A stretch of 57,792 nucleotides of DNA from contig NZ_MJAH01000001.1 of NCBI RefSeq assembly GCF_001746295.1, forward strand, positions 1,461,783-1,519,574, in the 5' to 3' direction. The DNA comes from Streptomyces sp. LUP47B (GTDB taxonomy: Bacteria; Actinomycetota; Actinomycetes; Streptomycetales; Streptomycetaceae). Under the pieces are notes generated by a model that was not told where the DNA came from, ran no database searches, and saw only the letters and a list, made by a program, of their open reading frames with translations. Positions 45,067 through 54,415 of the stretch are shown piece after piece. The translations under genes and the position numbers were made by a program. Numbering within the stretch: the stretch's first letter is position 1; every line of letters starts with the position of its first letter.

Positions 45067-46011
45067 TCAGAAATCAATGTCGAAATCGGGGAAATCAGGA
45101 ATATCAGACTCGGGTTCCGAGCCCGGCACCGGCTGGCAGCGTCCCGTGCTGCCGCGCAGGGTGATCAGCGGTTTCAGCAGGACGTGCCGGGGCGGCGAGT
45201 CCGGTGAGCGCAGCCGCCGCATCATCAGGTCGACGGCGACCCGGCTCATCTCCTTGGCGGGTATCTCGGCAGCGGTGAGGGGCGGGTTCACCTGTTCGGC
45301 CCAGGGACTGGCCGCGACGCCGACGACGGAGAAGTCGCGCGGCACGCTGCGACCGTGCCGGGTGAGTCCGCGGTAGACGCCTTCCAGGGCCGCTTCGTTC
45401 ATGGTGACCAGCGACGTCGTCGCCGGCTCCTCGCTCAGGATCCGCTCCACGACCTCCTCTCCCGAGGCGAGGTCGTCGCCGCAGAGGTAGGCGTGCGGGG
45501 TGAGCAGCAGCTTCTTCATCGCCTCGGTGTAGCCCTCGTCCCCGAGCCGAGCGAAGCCGTAGCCGCTGTTGAACAGCTGCTCGGACCGGTTGACGAAGGC
45601 GATGCTGCGGTGGCCGAGGTCGGCGAGGTGCTGGACGCAGCCGCCGGCCAGGCCGGCGAAGTCCAGGTCGACCCAGCCGGCCGCGCCGGCCCGGTGGTTG
45701 CGGCCGATGGCCACGAAGGGGAAGCCCGCTTCGGCCAGGTGCTCGACGCGATCGTCCTCCCGGCGGATCTCCATGACGATCACGCCGTCCACCCGCCGGT
45801 CGTCGATCATCCGCAGGAAAGAGGGGTCGTCATGGGCGCCGGCGGGGGCGAGCAGCAGGTCGTAGCCCTGCTGGGCGGCGGCCTCGGCCACCCCGCCCAC
45901 GAAGGCGAGCTGCATGGTGGTGTAGTCATGGCGACGTCCGGCGGGCGGGTAGAGGAGCCCCAGCGTGTGCGTGCCGCCGCCGGAGTCGTCGGTTCTGGGT
46001 CGCGCTGCCAT
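45067..46011 (-). CDS. LacI-type sensor domain protein lacking the DNA-binding domain
   Basis: A 314-residue protein that aligns with LacI/PurR-type repressors only from the hinge onward: DDSGGGTHTLGLLYPPAG, DRRVDGVIVMEI, HLADLGHRSIAFVN, GVAASPWAEQVNPPLTA. The N-terminal helix-turn-helix (about 55 residues) is absent, and upstream bases encode the end of the SpoIIE-type phosphatase, so it is not merely misannotated. The ATG at 46011 is two bases after that gene's stop with no Shine-Dalgarno sequence, so translation would depend on coupling. It ends in an acidic tail (ESDIPDFPDFDIDF). It may be a decapitated repressor, or a sugar sensor working with the phosphatase. Confidence 0.82.
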   Translation of the reverse strand: MAARPRTDDSGGGTHTLGLLYPPAGRRHDYTTMQLAFVGGVAEAAAQQGYDLLLAPAGAHDDPSFLRMIDDRRVDGVIVMEIRREDDRVEHLAEAGFPFVAIGRNHRAGAAGWVDLDFAGLAGGCVQHLADLGHRSIAFVNRSEQLFNSGYGFARLGDEGYTEAMKKLLLTPHAYLCGDDLASGEEVVERILSEEPATTSLVTMNEAALEGVYRGLTRHGRSVPRDFSVVGVAASPWAEQVNPPLTAAEIPAKEMSRVAVDLMMRRLRSPDSPPRHVLLKPLITLRGSTGRCQPVPGSEPESDIPDFPDFDIDF

Positions 46012-46013
46012 GG

Positions 46014-48869
46014 TCAGCCGGCCGGGAGGGTTTGTTCGGCCCAGATGGTCTTGCCCACGGGGCTCTGGCGGGTGCCCCAGCCCTGGGTGAGCTGGGCGAC
46101 CATGTGCAGCCCGCGGCCACCCTCGTCGTAGGTGCGGGCGCGGCGCAGATGCGGGGCGGTGTTGCTGGCGTCGGATACCTCGCAGATCAGGGTCCGGTCG
46201 CGGATGAGGCGGAGGCCGATCGGAACGGCGCCGTAGCGGATGGCGTTGGTGACCAGCTCGCTCACCACCAGCTCGGTGACGAACGCCGCCTCCTCCAGTC
46301 CCCACGCGGTGAGCTGGCGGGTGGCCTGGGCGCGGGCGTCGGCCACGATCGACGGGTCGGAGGGCAGGGACCAGGCGGCGACCTGGTCGGCGTGCAGAGC
46401 GCGGGTGCGGGCGAGGAGCAGGGCCACGTCGTCGGACGGGCTCTTGGGCAGCAGGGCCCTGAGAATGGTGTCGCAGGTCGTTTCCAGCGAGGTGACCGGG
46501 CCGGCCAGGGACTCGCACAGCCGGTCGAGCCCGAGGGCCAGGTCACGGTCGCGCGCCTCGACCAGACCGTCGGTGCAGAAGGCCAGCAGACTGCCCTCGG
46601 GCAGCTCCAGCTCGGTGCACTCGAAGGGCAGCCCTCCGACGCCGAGCAACGGCCCCGGCGTCAGCTCCACCACCCGGGCCGTGCCGTCGGGGAGCAGCAC
46701 GACGGGCGGGACGTGACCCGCGCTGGCGAAGGTGCACACGCGGGAGACCGGATCGTAGACGGCGTACAGACAGGTCGCACCGATCTCGCCGCTGACGACG
46801 TACGGCTCGTCCGAGGCGATGTCCTCGTTGTCCGTGGACAGGTGCGTGACCAGGTCGTCCAGATGGGTGAGGAGTTCGTCCGGGGGGAGGTCCACGTCGG
46901 CGAGGGTGCGGACGGCGGTACGCAGCCGGCCCATGGTGGCGGAGGCATGGATGCCGTGCCCGACCACGTCCCCGACGACCAGGGCCACGCGGGTGCCCGA
47001 CAGCGGCACGACGTCGAACCAGTCGCCGCCCACGCCCGCGCCGGTGCCGGCCGGCAGATAGCGGTACGCCACCTCGACGGCCGCCTGTTTGGGCAGGTCC
47101 CGGGGCAGGAGGCTGCGCTGGAGGGTAAGGGCGTTGGTGCGTTCACGGGTGTAGCGGCGGGCGTTGTCGACGCCGACCGCGGCCCGGCCCGCGAGTTCCT
47201 CGGCGAGGATCAGGTCGTCCGGTTCGAAGGGTGGGGAGCCGCCGCTGCGGGTGAAGACCGCGACGCCGAGGGTGATGCCCCTGGCGCGCAGGGGGGTGGC
47301 CATGACGGAGTGGAACCCGTACTCCGCCACGCTTGCGGTGCGCGTCTCGTGTCCGGCGATCCAGGCGTCGAAGTCGGGGTCGCCCGCGCCGCTGAGCACC
47401 GGTTTCCCGTCGGCCAGGCAGCGGGCGGGCGGTGAGAACGGCGGGTAGGTGTCCATCCCGCCGAGGTCGACGGCCGCCCCCGGGACACCCTCCCCCTCGG
47501 CGGCGGACTGGTGGGCGACCCTGCGGAGCACCACGGCCGCGTCGACCGGTCCCGACATGGGCTCGTCCCCGCGCAGCACGGAGTCGAGGAGGTCCACACT
47601 GACGAAGTCGGCGAGGCGCGGGACGGCGAGATCGGCGAGCTCCTGGGCGGTGCGGGTCACGTTCAGGGTGGTGCCGATGCAGGTGCCGGCCTCCTGCAAC
47701 AGGGCGAGCCGCTGCCGGGCCGCGTGCTGGTCGCTGCTGTCGAACGCGGCGGTGCCCACGCCGACGACCTCACCGGTCGCGGGGTCGCGGACGGGCCAGA
47801 GCTCGATGACCCAGGCGCGGTGGTGGGCGGAGTGGCGGGGGACGTCAGCGCCGGGGGCGCAGACCGGCTCCGGGGCGAGACACTCGTAGCGCATCGGGGC
47901 GCCTTCTTCGGCGACCCGGCGGACACACTGCAGGAAACCATCGTCAGCGGGGGCGGGCGCGTGCGGTTCGTATCCGGCATCGAGGTCCACCCCGCGTGCG
48001 GCTCGGCGCACCGCCGGTTCAGCCCCGCCCGTGGGGGCCGGCTGGTCTCCACCCACTGCCGGCGGCTCCGCGGCCTCGACTCCCGTCGATCGCGCGCGGC
48101 CCTCGGCCCCAGCTGGTGGCGCTCCGCCCCCGCCGTCAACCGGTCGCACGCCACCATCGGTCCCAACCGGTCGCACGCCACCATCGGTCCCAACCGGCCG
48201 CGCTCCACCATCGGCCACAGCCGGTCGCACTTCGCCCTCGCCCTCAAGCGGTCGCACGCCACCATCGGCCACAGCCGGTCGTGCCTCGCCCTCGCCCTCA
48301 ACCAGTCGCGCTCGCCCCTCACCCCCAACCGGCCGCGCTCCACCCTCACCCCCAACCGGCCGCGCTCCACCCTCGCCCCCAACCGGCCGCGCTCCACCCT
48401 CGCCCCCTCCCCCCCGCTCCCCGCTCTCCGCCGTCGCGTTCCGGCGCCACGCGCCGGACGTCACGCTGTGGGTGGAGAGCGCGATCGAGGCCTGGTCGAA
48501 GGCCCACTCCACCAGGTTTCGGTCGGGGCCCGGGGAGAGGGTCACGACGAAGGAGTGGGGCGTGCCGTCGCCGCCCAGCGACGGCTGGGCGTGCAGGGCC
48601 GTTTCGACGGGGTGGCCGTCCCGATGCCGCAGTGCCGCCGTGCCCCTCCATTCCTGGGAGCCGGTGAGGGAGAGCCCCGTCGCCCCGGGAGCTCCCTCAC
48701 CGAGGAGCAGATCCGTCGCGGTACGCCCTACGACCTCCGGCGCTCGGTGGCCCAGCAGTCGTCGAGCGCCCTCGCTCCACCCTGTGACCACACCGTCCAG
48801 GCTGAGGGTGACCGTCGCGACATCGGATGACCACCCGCTGTGACCGTTCCCTTGATCAAAAGTGGCCAT
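46014..48869 (-). CDS. PAS-PAS-GAF-SpoIIE phosphatase with HATPase domain
   Basis: A 951-residue signalling protein. PAS domain 15-120 (GVVTGWSEGARRLLGHRAPE), repeat-rich linker ~160-290, second PAS ~310-410, GAF ~430-580, SpoIIE PP2C phosphatase ~610-800 (VGGDWFDVVPL, VVGDVVGHG, LLAFCTDGLVEARD; metal-binding aspartates present), and a C-terminal anti-sigma-type HATPase ~840-945 (ELVTNAIRYG, EGGRGLHMV). Such proteins set partner-switching sigma-factor pathways by dephosphorylating an anti-anti-sigma factor while binding it through the ATPase. The ATG at 48869 has no strong ribosome binding site; the frame is open for 29 further codons upstream, so the start is uncertain. It runs straight into the HTH-less LacI gene and sugar operon. 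Confidence 0.9.
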   Translation of the reverse strand: MATFDQGNGHSGWSSDVATVTLSLDGVVTGWSEGARRLLGHRAPEVVGRTATDLLLGEGAPGATGLSLTGSQEWRGTAALRHRDGHPVETALHAQPSLGGDGTPHSFVVTLSPGPDRNLVEWAFDQASIALSTHSVTSGAWRRNATAESGERGGGGEGGARPVGGEGGARPVGGEGGARPVGGEGRARLVEGEGEARPAVADGGVRPLEGEGEVRPAVADGGARPVGTDGGVRPVGTDGGVRPVDGGGGAPPAGAEGRARSTGVEAAEPPAVGGDQPAPTGGAEPAVRRAARGVDLDAGYEPHAPAPADDGFLQCVRRVAEEGAPMRYECLAPEPVCAPGADVPRHSAHHRAWVIELWPVRDPATGEVVGVGTAAFDSSDQHAARQRLALLQEAGTCIGTTLNVTRTAQELADLAVPRLADFVSVDLLDSVLRGDEPMSGPVDAAVVLRRVAHQSAAEGEGVPGAAVDLGGMDTYPPFSPPARCLADGKPVLSGAGDPDFDAWIAGHETRTASVAEYGFHSVMATPLRARGITLGVAVFTRSGGSPPFEPDDLILAEELAGRAAVGVDNARRYTRERTNALTLQRSLLPRDLPKQAAVEVAYRYLPAGTGAGVGGDWFDVVPLSGTRVALVVGDVVGHGIHASATMGRLRTAVRTLADVDLPPDELLTHLDDLVTHLSTDNEDIASDEPYVVSGEIGATCLYAVYDPVSRVCTFASAGHVPPVVLLPDGTARVVELTPGPLLGVGGLPFECTELELPEGSLLAFCTDGLVEARDRDLALGLDRLCESLAGPVTSLETTCDTILRALLPKSPSDDVALLLARTRALHADQVAAWSLPSDPSIVADARAQATRQLTAWGLEEAAFVTELVVSELVTNAIRYGAVPIGLRLIRDRTLICEVSDASNTAPHLRRARTYDEGGRGLHMVAQLTQGWGTRQSPVGKTIWAEQTLPAG
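48130..48415. repeat. 27-base (9-residue) repeats inside the SpoIIE-type phosphatase gene
   Basis: About eleven in-frame copies encode variants of GGEGGARPV, GTDGGVRPV and ADGGVRPL. They form a flexible acidic/basic linker between the two PAS domains. Neighbouring copies are nearly identical, so length variation between strains is expected. Confidence 0.88.
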
Positions 48870-48992
48870 TCTTGCTCTATTCGCGCGGTGAGGTGCCTCA
48901 CAGACCCAGGGTGCGCGCCGCACAGGAATCGGACAAGTCAGATCCAGGGCCCGCACACGTCCAGGCGTCAGACGTGCATCGCCCGTTATCTC

Positions 48993-51900
48993 TCACAGCG
49001 CGGTCCCCGGATCGCAGCATCCCTCACGCCGCATCTGTTCGCTCACCTTGAGCCAATCCGCCTCGGAGGTCGCGTCCGAGGACACACCGGAGCGCCGCAC
49101 GGAGTCGAACGCGTCCATGAGGTCCGCCTGCTCGAAGGGCACACCTCCGCGCAGCACCGCCACGGTGCGGATCAGGGTGTCGAAGTCGGTGAAGGGGTCA
49201 CCGTCCACGACCGTGAGATCGGCGAGCTTGCCCTCCTCCAGCGTGCCAAGGTCGGTGTCCGCGCCGAACACACGGGCGGGCAGCAAGGTGGCGGTGCGCA
49301 GGGTCTCGGCGGGAGACAGCCCGCCCCGGTGCAGCGCCCGCAGGGCGAGATGCAGATGCAGACCGACCGGCACGAGCGGCTGGTCCGTGCCGAGCGCGAC
49401 CTGACCGCCGTCGGCCAGGATGCGCCGGTACACGGCCACCTCCCGGTCGAGGGTGGCCAGTTGAGCTGCCGTGGGTGATTGCCCGGCCTGCTGGCGGACC
49501 AGCGCGGTGTCCCACGGCGGCATCAGGGAGGTGACCCGGCGATCCTCCGCGAGCGCGGGGTCCGCTCCCAGCAGGGCGAGCGCCGTGAACGGGGTGGCGA
49601 CGAGGTGGAAGCCCGCCTTGGTGTAGATCTCCTGGACGTCCTCGTGGACACGGCCCGTGGCGGTGGTCGCGTGCCCGAACTCCAGCCGCTGCGTGGCCTG
49701 CAGATGGGTCGTCAGGTCCTGCCCGAGCTGCACTCCCGGAGTGCAGAGATGGCTGCCGCTGCGCACACCGAGCCGCTTGTGCGCGAAGTCCGCGGCCTCC
49801 TTCATCACCCAGCCCGGGGCACGGACGTACGTCTTGACGAAGTCCCAGTCCAGCGCGGCCCCGCGCGCCAGCGAGCGCCGCAGTCCCTCGGGGGTGCGGT
49901 GCGCGCGGCCCATGCTGTAGGCGACGCGGGCCCCGTCGAGCAGTTCGCCGGTGGCCAGCAGTCGCGGCCCGGCGAGCACGCCGGCGGCGACCGCCTCCCG
50001 GATCCGGGCCTGCTCGTAGGCGAAGCCGCCCAGGGAGACGGCGGTCGTGATGCCGTAGGCGAGTTGGAGCGCGGTCTGGCGTCCGCCGTAGGTGCTCTGC
50101 CAGGGGTGGGTGTGCGCGTCCCAGAGTCCCGGGAGCACGGTGCGGTCGCTCGCGTCGAGTCGGCGTGCGGCCGAGCGCCCGGCGCGGTGCGGGGAGACCT
50201 CCGCGATACGGCCGTCACGGATCAGGATGTCGATGTCCTCGCGGACGTCCGGTCCGGTGCCGTCCCAGAACCGGCCGGCGTGCACGAGGGTGTCGGCGGG
50301 ACGGGGGCGCCGGTAGTCCAACGGGACCTTGACGGTACGGGCCTTGCCGCTGCGGACGTCGATCAGGCGCAGGGCGCCGGCGGAGAGGTACAGCAGACTG
50401 CGGGCGTCGGCGGACCAGGAGGGGTGGTCGGCGGGCTCGGTGGTGAGGAGGCGCGGCTCACCGTCGGGGGTGCCGTCCGCGCGGACCGGCAGCAGCCACA
50501 GGGCGGACTCGGCGACCACGGCCATCCAGCGGCCGTCCGGCGACCAGACCGGGCCGGAGTCGTAGCGGTCGGAGAGGGAGGTGTGCGGGGCGAGGGCGTG
50601 CAGGGCGGCGGTGCCGGTGGTGGTGTCGACGACCCGGATGAGGTTGTAGCCCTCCCGAAAGCGCTGGTTGAGCCGGTTGCGATCGCACAGGGCGATGTTC
50701 CGCCCGTCGGGGGACCAGCTGGGGCGGCCGGGCAGACCGCCCGCGCCGAGCGCTGCGACGAGGGTCCGTTCGCTGCCGTCGGGCAGGTCTCGCACGAGCA
50801 GGTTGCCGGACATGTCCAGGCAGGCCAGCCGTGTCCCGTCGGGCGACAGGGCGGGGAAGACCCGGCCGCCGTCGGCGAGCACGGTCTCCTCGCCGGAGTC
50901 GAGGTCGCGGCGCCGTACGGCGAACAGTCCGTCCCGGTCGTCGGCGAAGACCAGCCCCGTGCCGTCGGGTGTCCAGGTCGGCCCCAGCACATAGCGCGTG
51001 TGCGGGACCTGGAGCACCCTGCGGGGTGCGCGCCCGCCCGACGTCCGGGCGGTCCACAGGGAGTTGAGCGCGGCGAAGGCGACGCTGCGGCCGTCGGGCG
51101 AGAGGGCGGGCAGATGCAGGGCGCGCACGGGCCGGGTGCCGGCGCCCTCGAAGTCGTATGCCTTGCCGCGGTAGCGGGGTCGTGGCACGGGCATCGCGGC
51201 CGTGAAGGGGATCTCCTCCCCCGCCGCGGGCGCCTCGGGGTCCGCGAGGCGGAAGTGGCCGTCCACCGCGAGCAGGAGCCGTTCGCCGTCGGTCCAGCGG
51301 GGCGGCGCCGGAAGGACGTCGCCGTCGAGGGCGATCGGCGTGCCGTCCACGACGAGGGTGCACGAGGCGCTGGGGGCGGGCGTGGTGCGCAGATACGCGA
51401 GGCGGCCGTCGGGTGAGACGGCCGGGGTCATGAGCTGCGCGCCGGAGTCGTCGGTGTGCTCGACGGTGACCGGTCCCGAACCGTCGGAGGCGACCGAGGC
51501 GACGGTGTCGGCGCGCAGGGTGCCCGTGGTGGTGACGGCCGCGCGCACGAACAGCACGCGCTCGCCGTCCGCCGACCAGGTGGGATCGGAGTCCTCCCAG
51601 GCACCGCCCTGCGCCGGGCCCTGCTGGGCGGCGCGTCCGGTGAGCCGGGTCAGCGCGCCGGAGCGTACGTCGACGATCCAGATGCGGTACGGGCTGCCGG
51701 CCACGGTGTCGCCGCCGCGTTCGGATGCGAACGCGATCCGGGTGCCGTCCGGGGACCAGGCGGGGCCGCGGTCGTCCCAGGGCCCCTCGGTGAGCTGTCG
51801 TACGTCGCCGCCGTCGGACCGCAGCGTCCAGAGGTGGAAGCCGCCGCCGCGGTAGGCGCACACGACGAGGCGGCCGCCGTCGGGCGAGAACTGCGGACGG

Positions 51901-52193
51901 GTGGGTTCGAGGCCGGGCGAGGTGAGCGCGACGGCGGTGCCACCGGTACGGGGAATCGACCAGAGCACGTTCTGCACTTCGGCGACGAGCCGGTCGCCGG
52001 CCGGGGAGAGCGTCGCGGAACCGCCGGTGGTCGCGGTCAAAGAGAGGGTCACCGTATGGGAGGGGGCGGCCGACACGGGGGTAGCGGCGGCCGCGACGGC
52101 CGTGGCGGTGGCGGTGACACCGGCGGCCTGGAGGAATCTGCGGCGGGAGAGCGGACCGGGCCGGAAGGTGTCGTGTGTGCCGTGGGCGTCCAA
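48993..52193 (-). CDS. Tat-exported amidohydrolase with N-terminal TolB-like beta-propeller
   Basis: A 1066-residue secreted enzyme. The twin-arginine signal LSRRRFLQAAGVTATATAVA is near residue 15. Residues ~60-640 hold many PD40/TolB-type blades (SPDGGRLVV, SPDGTRIAFAS, SPDGRSVAFAA, TPDGTGLVFADD, SPDGRWMAV). Residues ~670-1030 are an amidohydrolase with the metal-binding DAHTHPW, later SHLCTPG, and ALGTDQPLVP with the catalytic Asp, ending VFGADTDLGTLEEGKLADL. The TTG at 52193 is chosen because GGAGG lies five bases upstream; a longer start at 52307 would bury the signal peptide. Similar proteins are imidazolonepropionase-like or prolidase-like; the substrate is unknown. Confidence 0.9.
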   Translation of the reverse strand: MDAHGTHDTFRPGPLSRRRFLQAAGVTATATAVAAAATPVSAAPSHTVTLSLTATTGGSATLSPAGDRLVAEVQNVLWSIPRTGGTAVALTSPGLEPTRPQFSPDGGRLVVCAYRGGGFHLWTLRSDGGDVRQLTEGPWDDRGPAWSPDGTRIAFASERGGDTVAGSPYRIWIVDVRSGALTRLTGRAAQQGPAQGGAWEDSDPTWSADGERVLFVRAAVTTTGTLRADTVASVASDGSGPVTVEHTDDSGAQLMTPAVSPDGRLAYLRTTPAPSASCTLVVDGTPIALDGDVLPAPPRWTDGERLLLAVDGHFRLADPEAPAAGEEIPFTAAMPVPRPRYRGKAYDFEGAGTRPVRALHLPALSPDGRSVAFAALNSLWTARTSGGRAPRRVLQVPHTRYVLGPTWTPDGTGLVFADDRDGLFAVRRRDLDSGEETVLADGGRVFPALSPDGTRLACLDMSGNLLVRDLPDGSERTLVAALGAGGLPGRPSWSPDGRNIALCDRNRLNQRFREGYNLIRVVDTTTGTAALHALAPHTSLSDRYDSGPVWSPDGRWMAVVAESALWLLPVRADGTPDGEPRLLTTEPADHPSWSADARSLLYLSAGALRLIDVRSGKARTVKVPLDYRRPRPADTLVHAGRFWDGTGPDVREDIDILIRDGRIAEVSPHRAGRSAARRLDASDRTVLPGLWDAHTHPWQSTYGGRQTALQLAYGITTAVSLGGFAYEQARIREAVAAGVLAGPRLLATGELLDGARVAYSMGRAHRTPEGLRRSLARGAALDWDFVKTYVRAPGWVMKEAADFAHKRLGVRSGSHLCTPGVQLGQDLTTHLQATQRLEFGHATTATGRVHEDVQEIYTKAGFHLVATPFTALALLGADPALAEDRRVTSLMPPWDTALVRQQAGQSPTAAQLATLDREVAVYRRILADGGQVALGTDQPLVPVGLHLHLALRALHRGGLSPAETLRTATLLPARVFGADTDLGTLEEGKLADLTVVDGDPFTDFDTLIRTVAVLRGGVPFEQADLMDAFDSVRRSGVSSDATSEADWLKVSEQMRREGCCDPGTAL

Positions 52194-52316
52194 GGGAGCC
52201 TCCAGTGCGCGGGTGAGGTGCCGGTCGACAAGGGCCCTTCCCCGCAGGGGCCGGTCCTGCGCCCGAACACCGTGTCCGGAAGCGGTTTTTTCGCCCCCGG
52301 ACACCAACCCCTCAGC

Positions 52317-52916
52317 TCACAGACCGTCACGCACCATCGCGGCGACGATCCGCACGTGGCGGTCGGCCGCCGTGCCGGAGAACTCGTTCTCGTAGTTGAG
52401 GCCGTAGGGCCAGAAGTGCCCGCCGCCGGTGGACAACTTGGCCGAGGAACCGTCGAACTGCCGGACGAGGGCGGTCGCCTGAGCTCCCGTCCAGGTGCCG
52501 CTGCCACCGAGGGACGACCAGCCCGAGCTCGTGCCCACGCCGATGGTGTGGGCGATCTCGTGCAGAGCCGTCCGCTCGGTCATGTAGCCGCGGTTGCTGC
52601 CGAAGCGGATGGTTCCGTTGAGGTTGCCGTCCGCGGTGGGCACGCTCGTGTCGTAGCGGACGGTGATGGACTTCCCCAGGTCGCTGAGGTTGTTGTAGCG
52701 GGCCACCGCGGCGTTCATCGCCGAGGTGATGAGGGTGTACGCCGCCTGCTGGTCCGCGGTCGGGTTGCTCGCCCGCTCCAGGGTCCAGGTGATGGTCGCC
52801 GCCGCGACCTGTTCCCGGGGCGCGGGAGCGGCGGGCGGGGCGGCCTGGGCGACGCCGGGGCCGGCCAGCAGCAGGGCGGCGAGCGCTGCTGCCACTGCGG
52901 TCTTTCGTGGGTTCAT
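52317..52916 (-). CDS. Small secreted zinc metalloprotease-like protein (HExxHxxG)
   Basis: A 199-residue exported protein. Signal peptide ends around GVAQA (residue ~25); the zinc motif HEIAHTIGVG lies near 118. The remainder (MNAAVARYNNLSDLGKSITV, TIRFGSNRGYM, GGHFWPYGLNYENEF) matches a family of secreted proteins also seen fused to ricin-type lectin domains; none is attached here. A later His (GGGHFWPYG) could be the third zinc ligand. GAGGA is placed seven bases before the ATG at 52916. A perfect 18-base palindrome stands 56 bases upstream. Protease activity is inferred from the motif alone. Confidence 0.82.
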   Translation of the reverse strand: MNPRKTAVAAALAALLLAGPGVAQAAPPAAPAPREQVAAATITWTLERASNPTADQQAAYTLITSAMNAAVARYNNLSDLGKSITVRYDTSVPTADGNLNGTIRFGSNRGYMTERTALHEIAHTIGVGTSSGWSSLGGSGTWTGAQATALVRQFDGSSAKLSTGGGHFWPYGLNYENEFSGTAADRHVRIVAAMVRDGL

Positions 52917-52971
52917 GTGGGGGTCCTCTGTGGGGGTGGATCCCGTGGGGGGTAAGTCGAGGCATGAACTG

Positions 52972-52989
52972 CTGGAAAGCGCTTTCCAG
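52972..52989. promoter_or_regulatory. Perfect palindrome CTGGAAAGCGCTTTCCAG, candidate LacI-type operator
   Basis: An 18-base perfect palindrome centred on GCGC, 56 bases before the metalloprotease start and after the glucarate dehydratase stop. A LacI-family operator is likely. Confidence 0.65.
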
Positions 52990-53047
52990 GTTTCCCGGAT
53001 GCTAATGAGATGTCTTGACCATGTCAACGACTTCGACCCGGACGGAA

Positions 53048-54376
53048 TCAGCGCACCAGGCACGGACGCTTCGCGTCGAACGTCCAGTCCTTGATCAGGT
53101 ACTGCATCGCGGCGGCATCGTCACGGCCCGCCGAGGACACCTCTTCGTGCAGTTCCTGTGCGGCCCGGAGCCGGTCGCGGTCCAGGCGGACCCCGAGGCC
53201 GGGCGTGTCCGGGACGGCGACCTCGCCGCCGCTGATCCGCGGCGGTTCGACGGTGAGCCGTTCCAGGCCTTCCTGCCAGATCCAGTGGGTGTCGAGGGCG
53301 TTGTACTCCCCCGGCGCGGCGGCACCGCAGTGCGCCATCATCGCGAGCGAGATGTCGAAGTGGTTGTTGGAGTGGCAGCCCCAGGTCAGTCCCATGGCGT
53401 GGCACAGCTGGGCGACCCGGACCGAGCCCTGCATGGTCCAGAAGTGCGGGTCGGCGAGCGGGATGGACACCGATTGCAGGGCCAGGGCGTGGGTCAGCTG
53501 CCGCCAGTCCGTGGCGATCATGTTGGTCGCGGTGGGCAGCCCGGTGGCCCGGCGGAACTCGGCGAGGATCTCCCGGCCCGAGTAACCGCCTTCCGCACCG
53601 CACGGATCCTCGGCATAGGCGAGCGTGCCGACGAGCGGACGGCACAGCTCGACCGCCTCACTCAGGGACCAGGCGCCGTTCGGATCGAGGGTGATCCTGG
53701 CCTCGGGGAACCGCTCCTTGAGCGCTCGTACGGCCTTCACCTCCTCGCTGCCCGGCAGGACACCGCCCTTGAGCTTGAAGTCGCGGAAGCCGTAGTGGTC
53801 GTAAGTGGCCTCGGCCTGGCGGACGATCGCCTCGGGGGTCAGTGCCTCCTCGCGCCGGAGGCGGTACCACTCCGCTTCGGCACCGGGCTCACGGACGTAG
53901 TCGAGGGCGGTGCGGTCCGGGTCGCCGACGTAGAAGAGGTAGCCCAGGACCCGCACGGCATCGCGCTGTTGGCCGTCGCCGAGCAACGCCGCGACCGGGA
54001 CCTCGAGGTGCTGTCCGAGCAGGTCCAGAAGCGCCGACTCGACGGCGGTGACCGCGTGCACGGTCGTCCGCAGATCGAAGGTCTGGGCGCCGCGGCCGCC
54101 CGAGTCACGGTCGGCGAAGGTGTCGTGGATGGTGCGCAGGACGCTCTTGTAGTCACCGACGCGGGCACCGACGACCAGGCGCTCGGCGTCGCGGAGGGTC
54201 CGTGTGATGCCGTCGCCGCCCGGCACCTCACCGAGACCGGTGCGTCCCTCGGAGTCCTCGAGGACGACGACGTTCCGGGTGAAGTACGGGGCGTGGGCAC
54301 CGGAGAGGTTCAGGAGCATGGAGTCCCGGCCGGCGACGGGGTGGACGGAGAACTTCGTGACGACGGGCTGGCTCAT
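53048..54376 (-). CDS. gudD: Glucarate dehydratase
   Basis: A 442-residue enolase-superfamily enzyme that dehydrates D-glucarate to 5-keto-4-deoxyglucarate. Motifs: [20 protein letters not shown] in the capping domain, FKLKGG (catalytic Lys-x-Lys pair) near 205, metal ligands in [19 protein letters not shown] and ATNMIATDW, and catalytic His in [12 protein letters not shown]. Length is normal for GudD. It follows a GntP-type permease gene by 39 bases on the same strand, giving an uptake-plus-catabolism unit. The rest of the pathway (KDG/KDGlucarate enzymes) is not in the window. Confidence 0.95.
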   Translation of the reverse strand: MSQPVVTKFSVHPVAGRDSMLLNLSGAHAPYFTRNVVVLEDSEGRTGLGEVPGGDGITRTLRDAERLVVGARVGDYKSVLRTIHDTFADRDSGGRGAQTFDLRTTVHAVTAVESALLDLLGQHLEVPVAALLGDGQQRDAVRVLGYLFYVGDPDRTALDYVREPGAEAEWYRLRREEALTPEAIVRQAEATYDHYGFRDFKLKGGVLPGSEEVKAVRALKERFPEARITLDPNGAWSLSEAVELCRPLVGTLAYAEDPCGAEGGYSGREILAEFRRATGLPTATNMIATDWRQLTHALALQSVSIPLADPHFWTMQGSVRVAQLCHAMGLTWGCHSNNHFDISLAMMAHCGAAAPGEYNALDTHWIWQEGLERLTVEPPRISGGEVAVPDTPGLGVRLDRDRLRAAQELHEEVSSAGRDDAAAMQYLIKDWTFDAKRPCLVR

Positions 54377-54415
54377 GGCGAGGCGGTGTCCTTCTGACGA
54401 GTGATGAGGGAGAGG

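Noticed and set aside
48130..48415. CRISPR array
   Set aside because: Repeats are directly contiguous 27-base units without spacers, in frame inside the phosphatase gene.
52194..52307. TTG start at 52307 for the amidohydrolase
   Set aside because: It would put 38 residues before an already complete Tat signal region, while the TTG at 52193 has a GGAGG five bases upstream.
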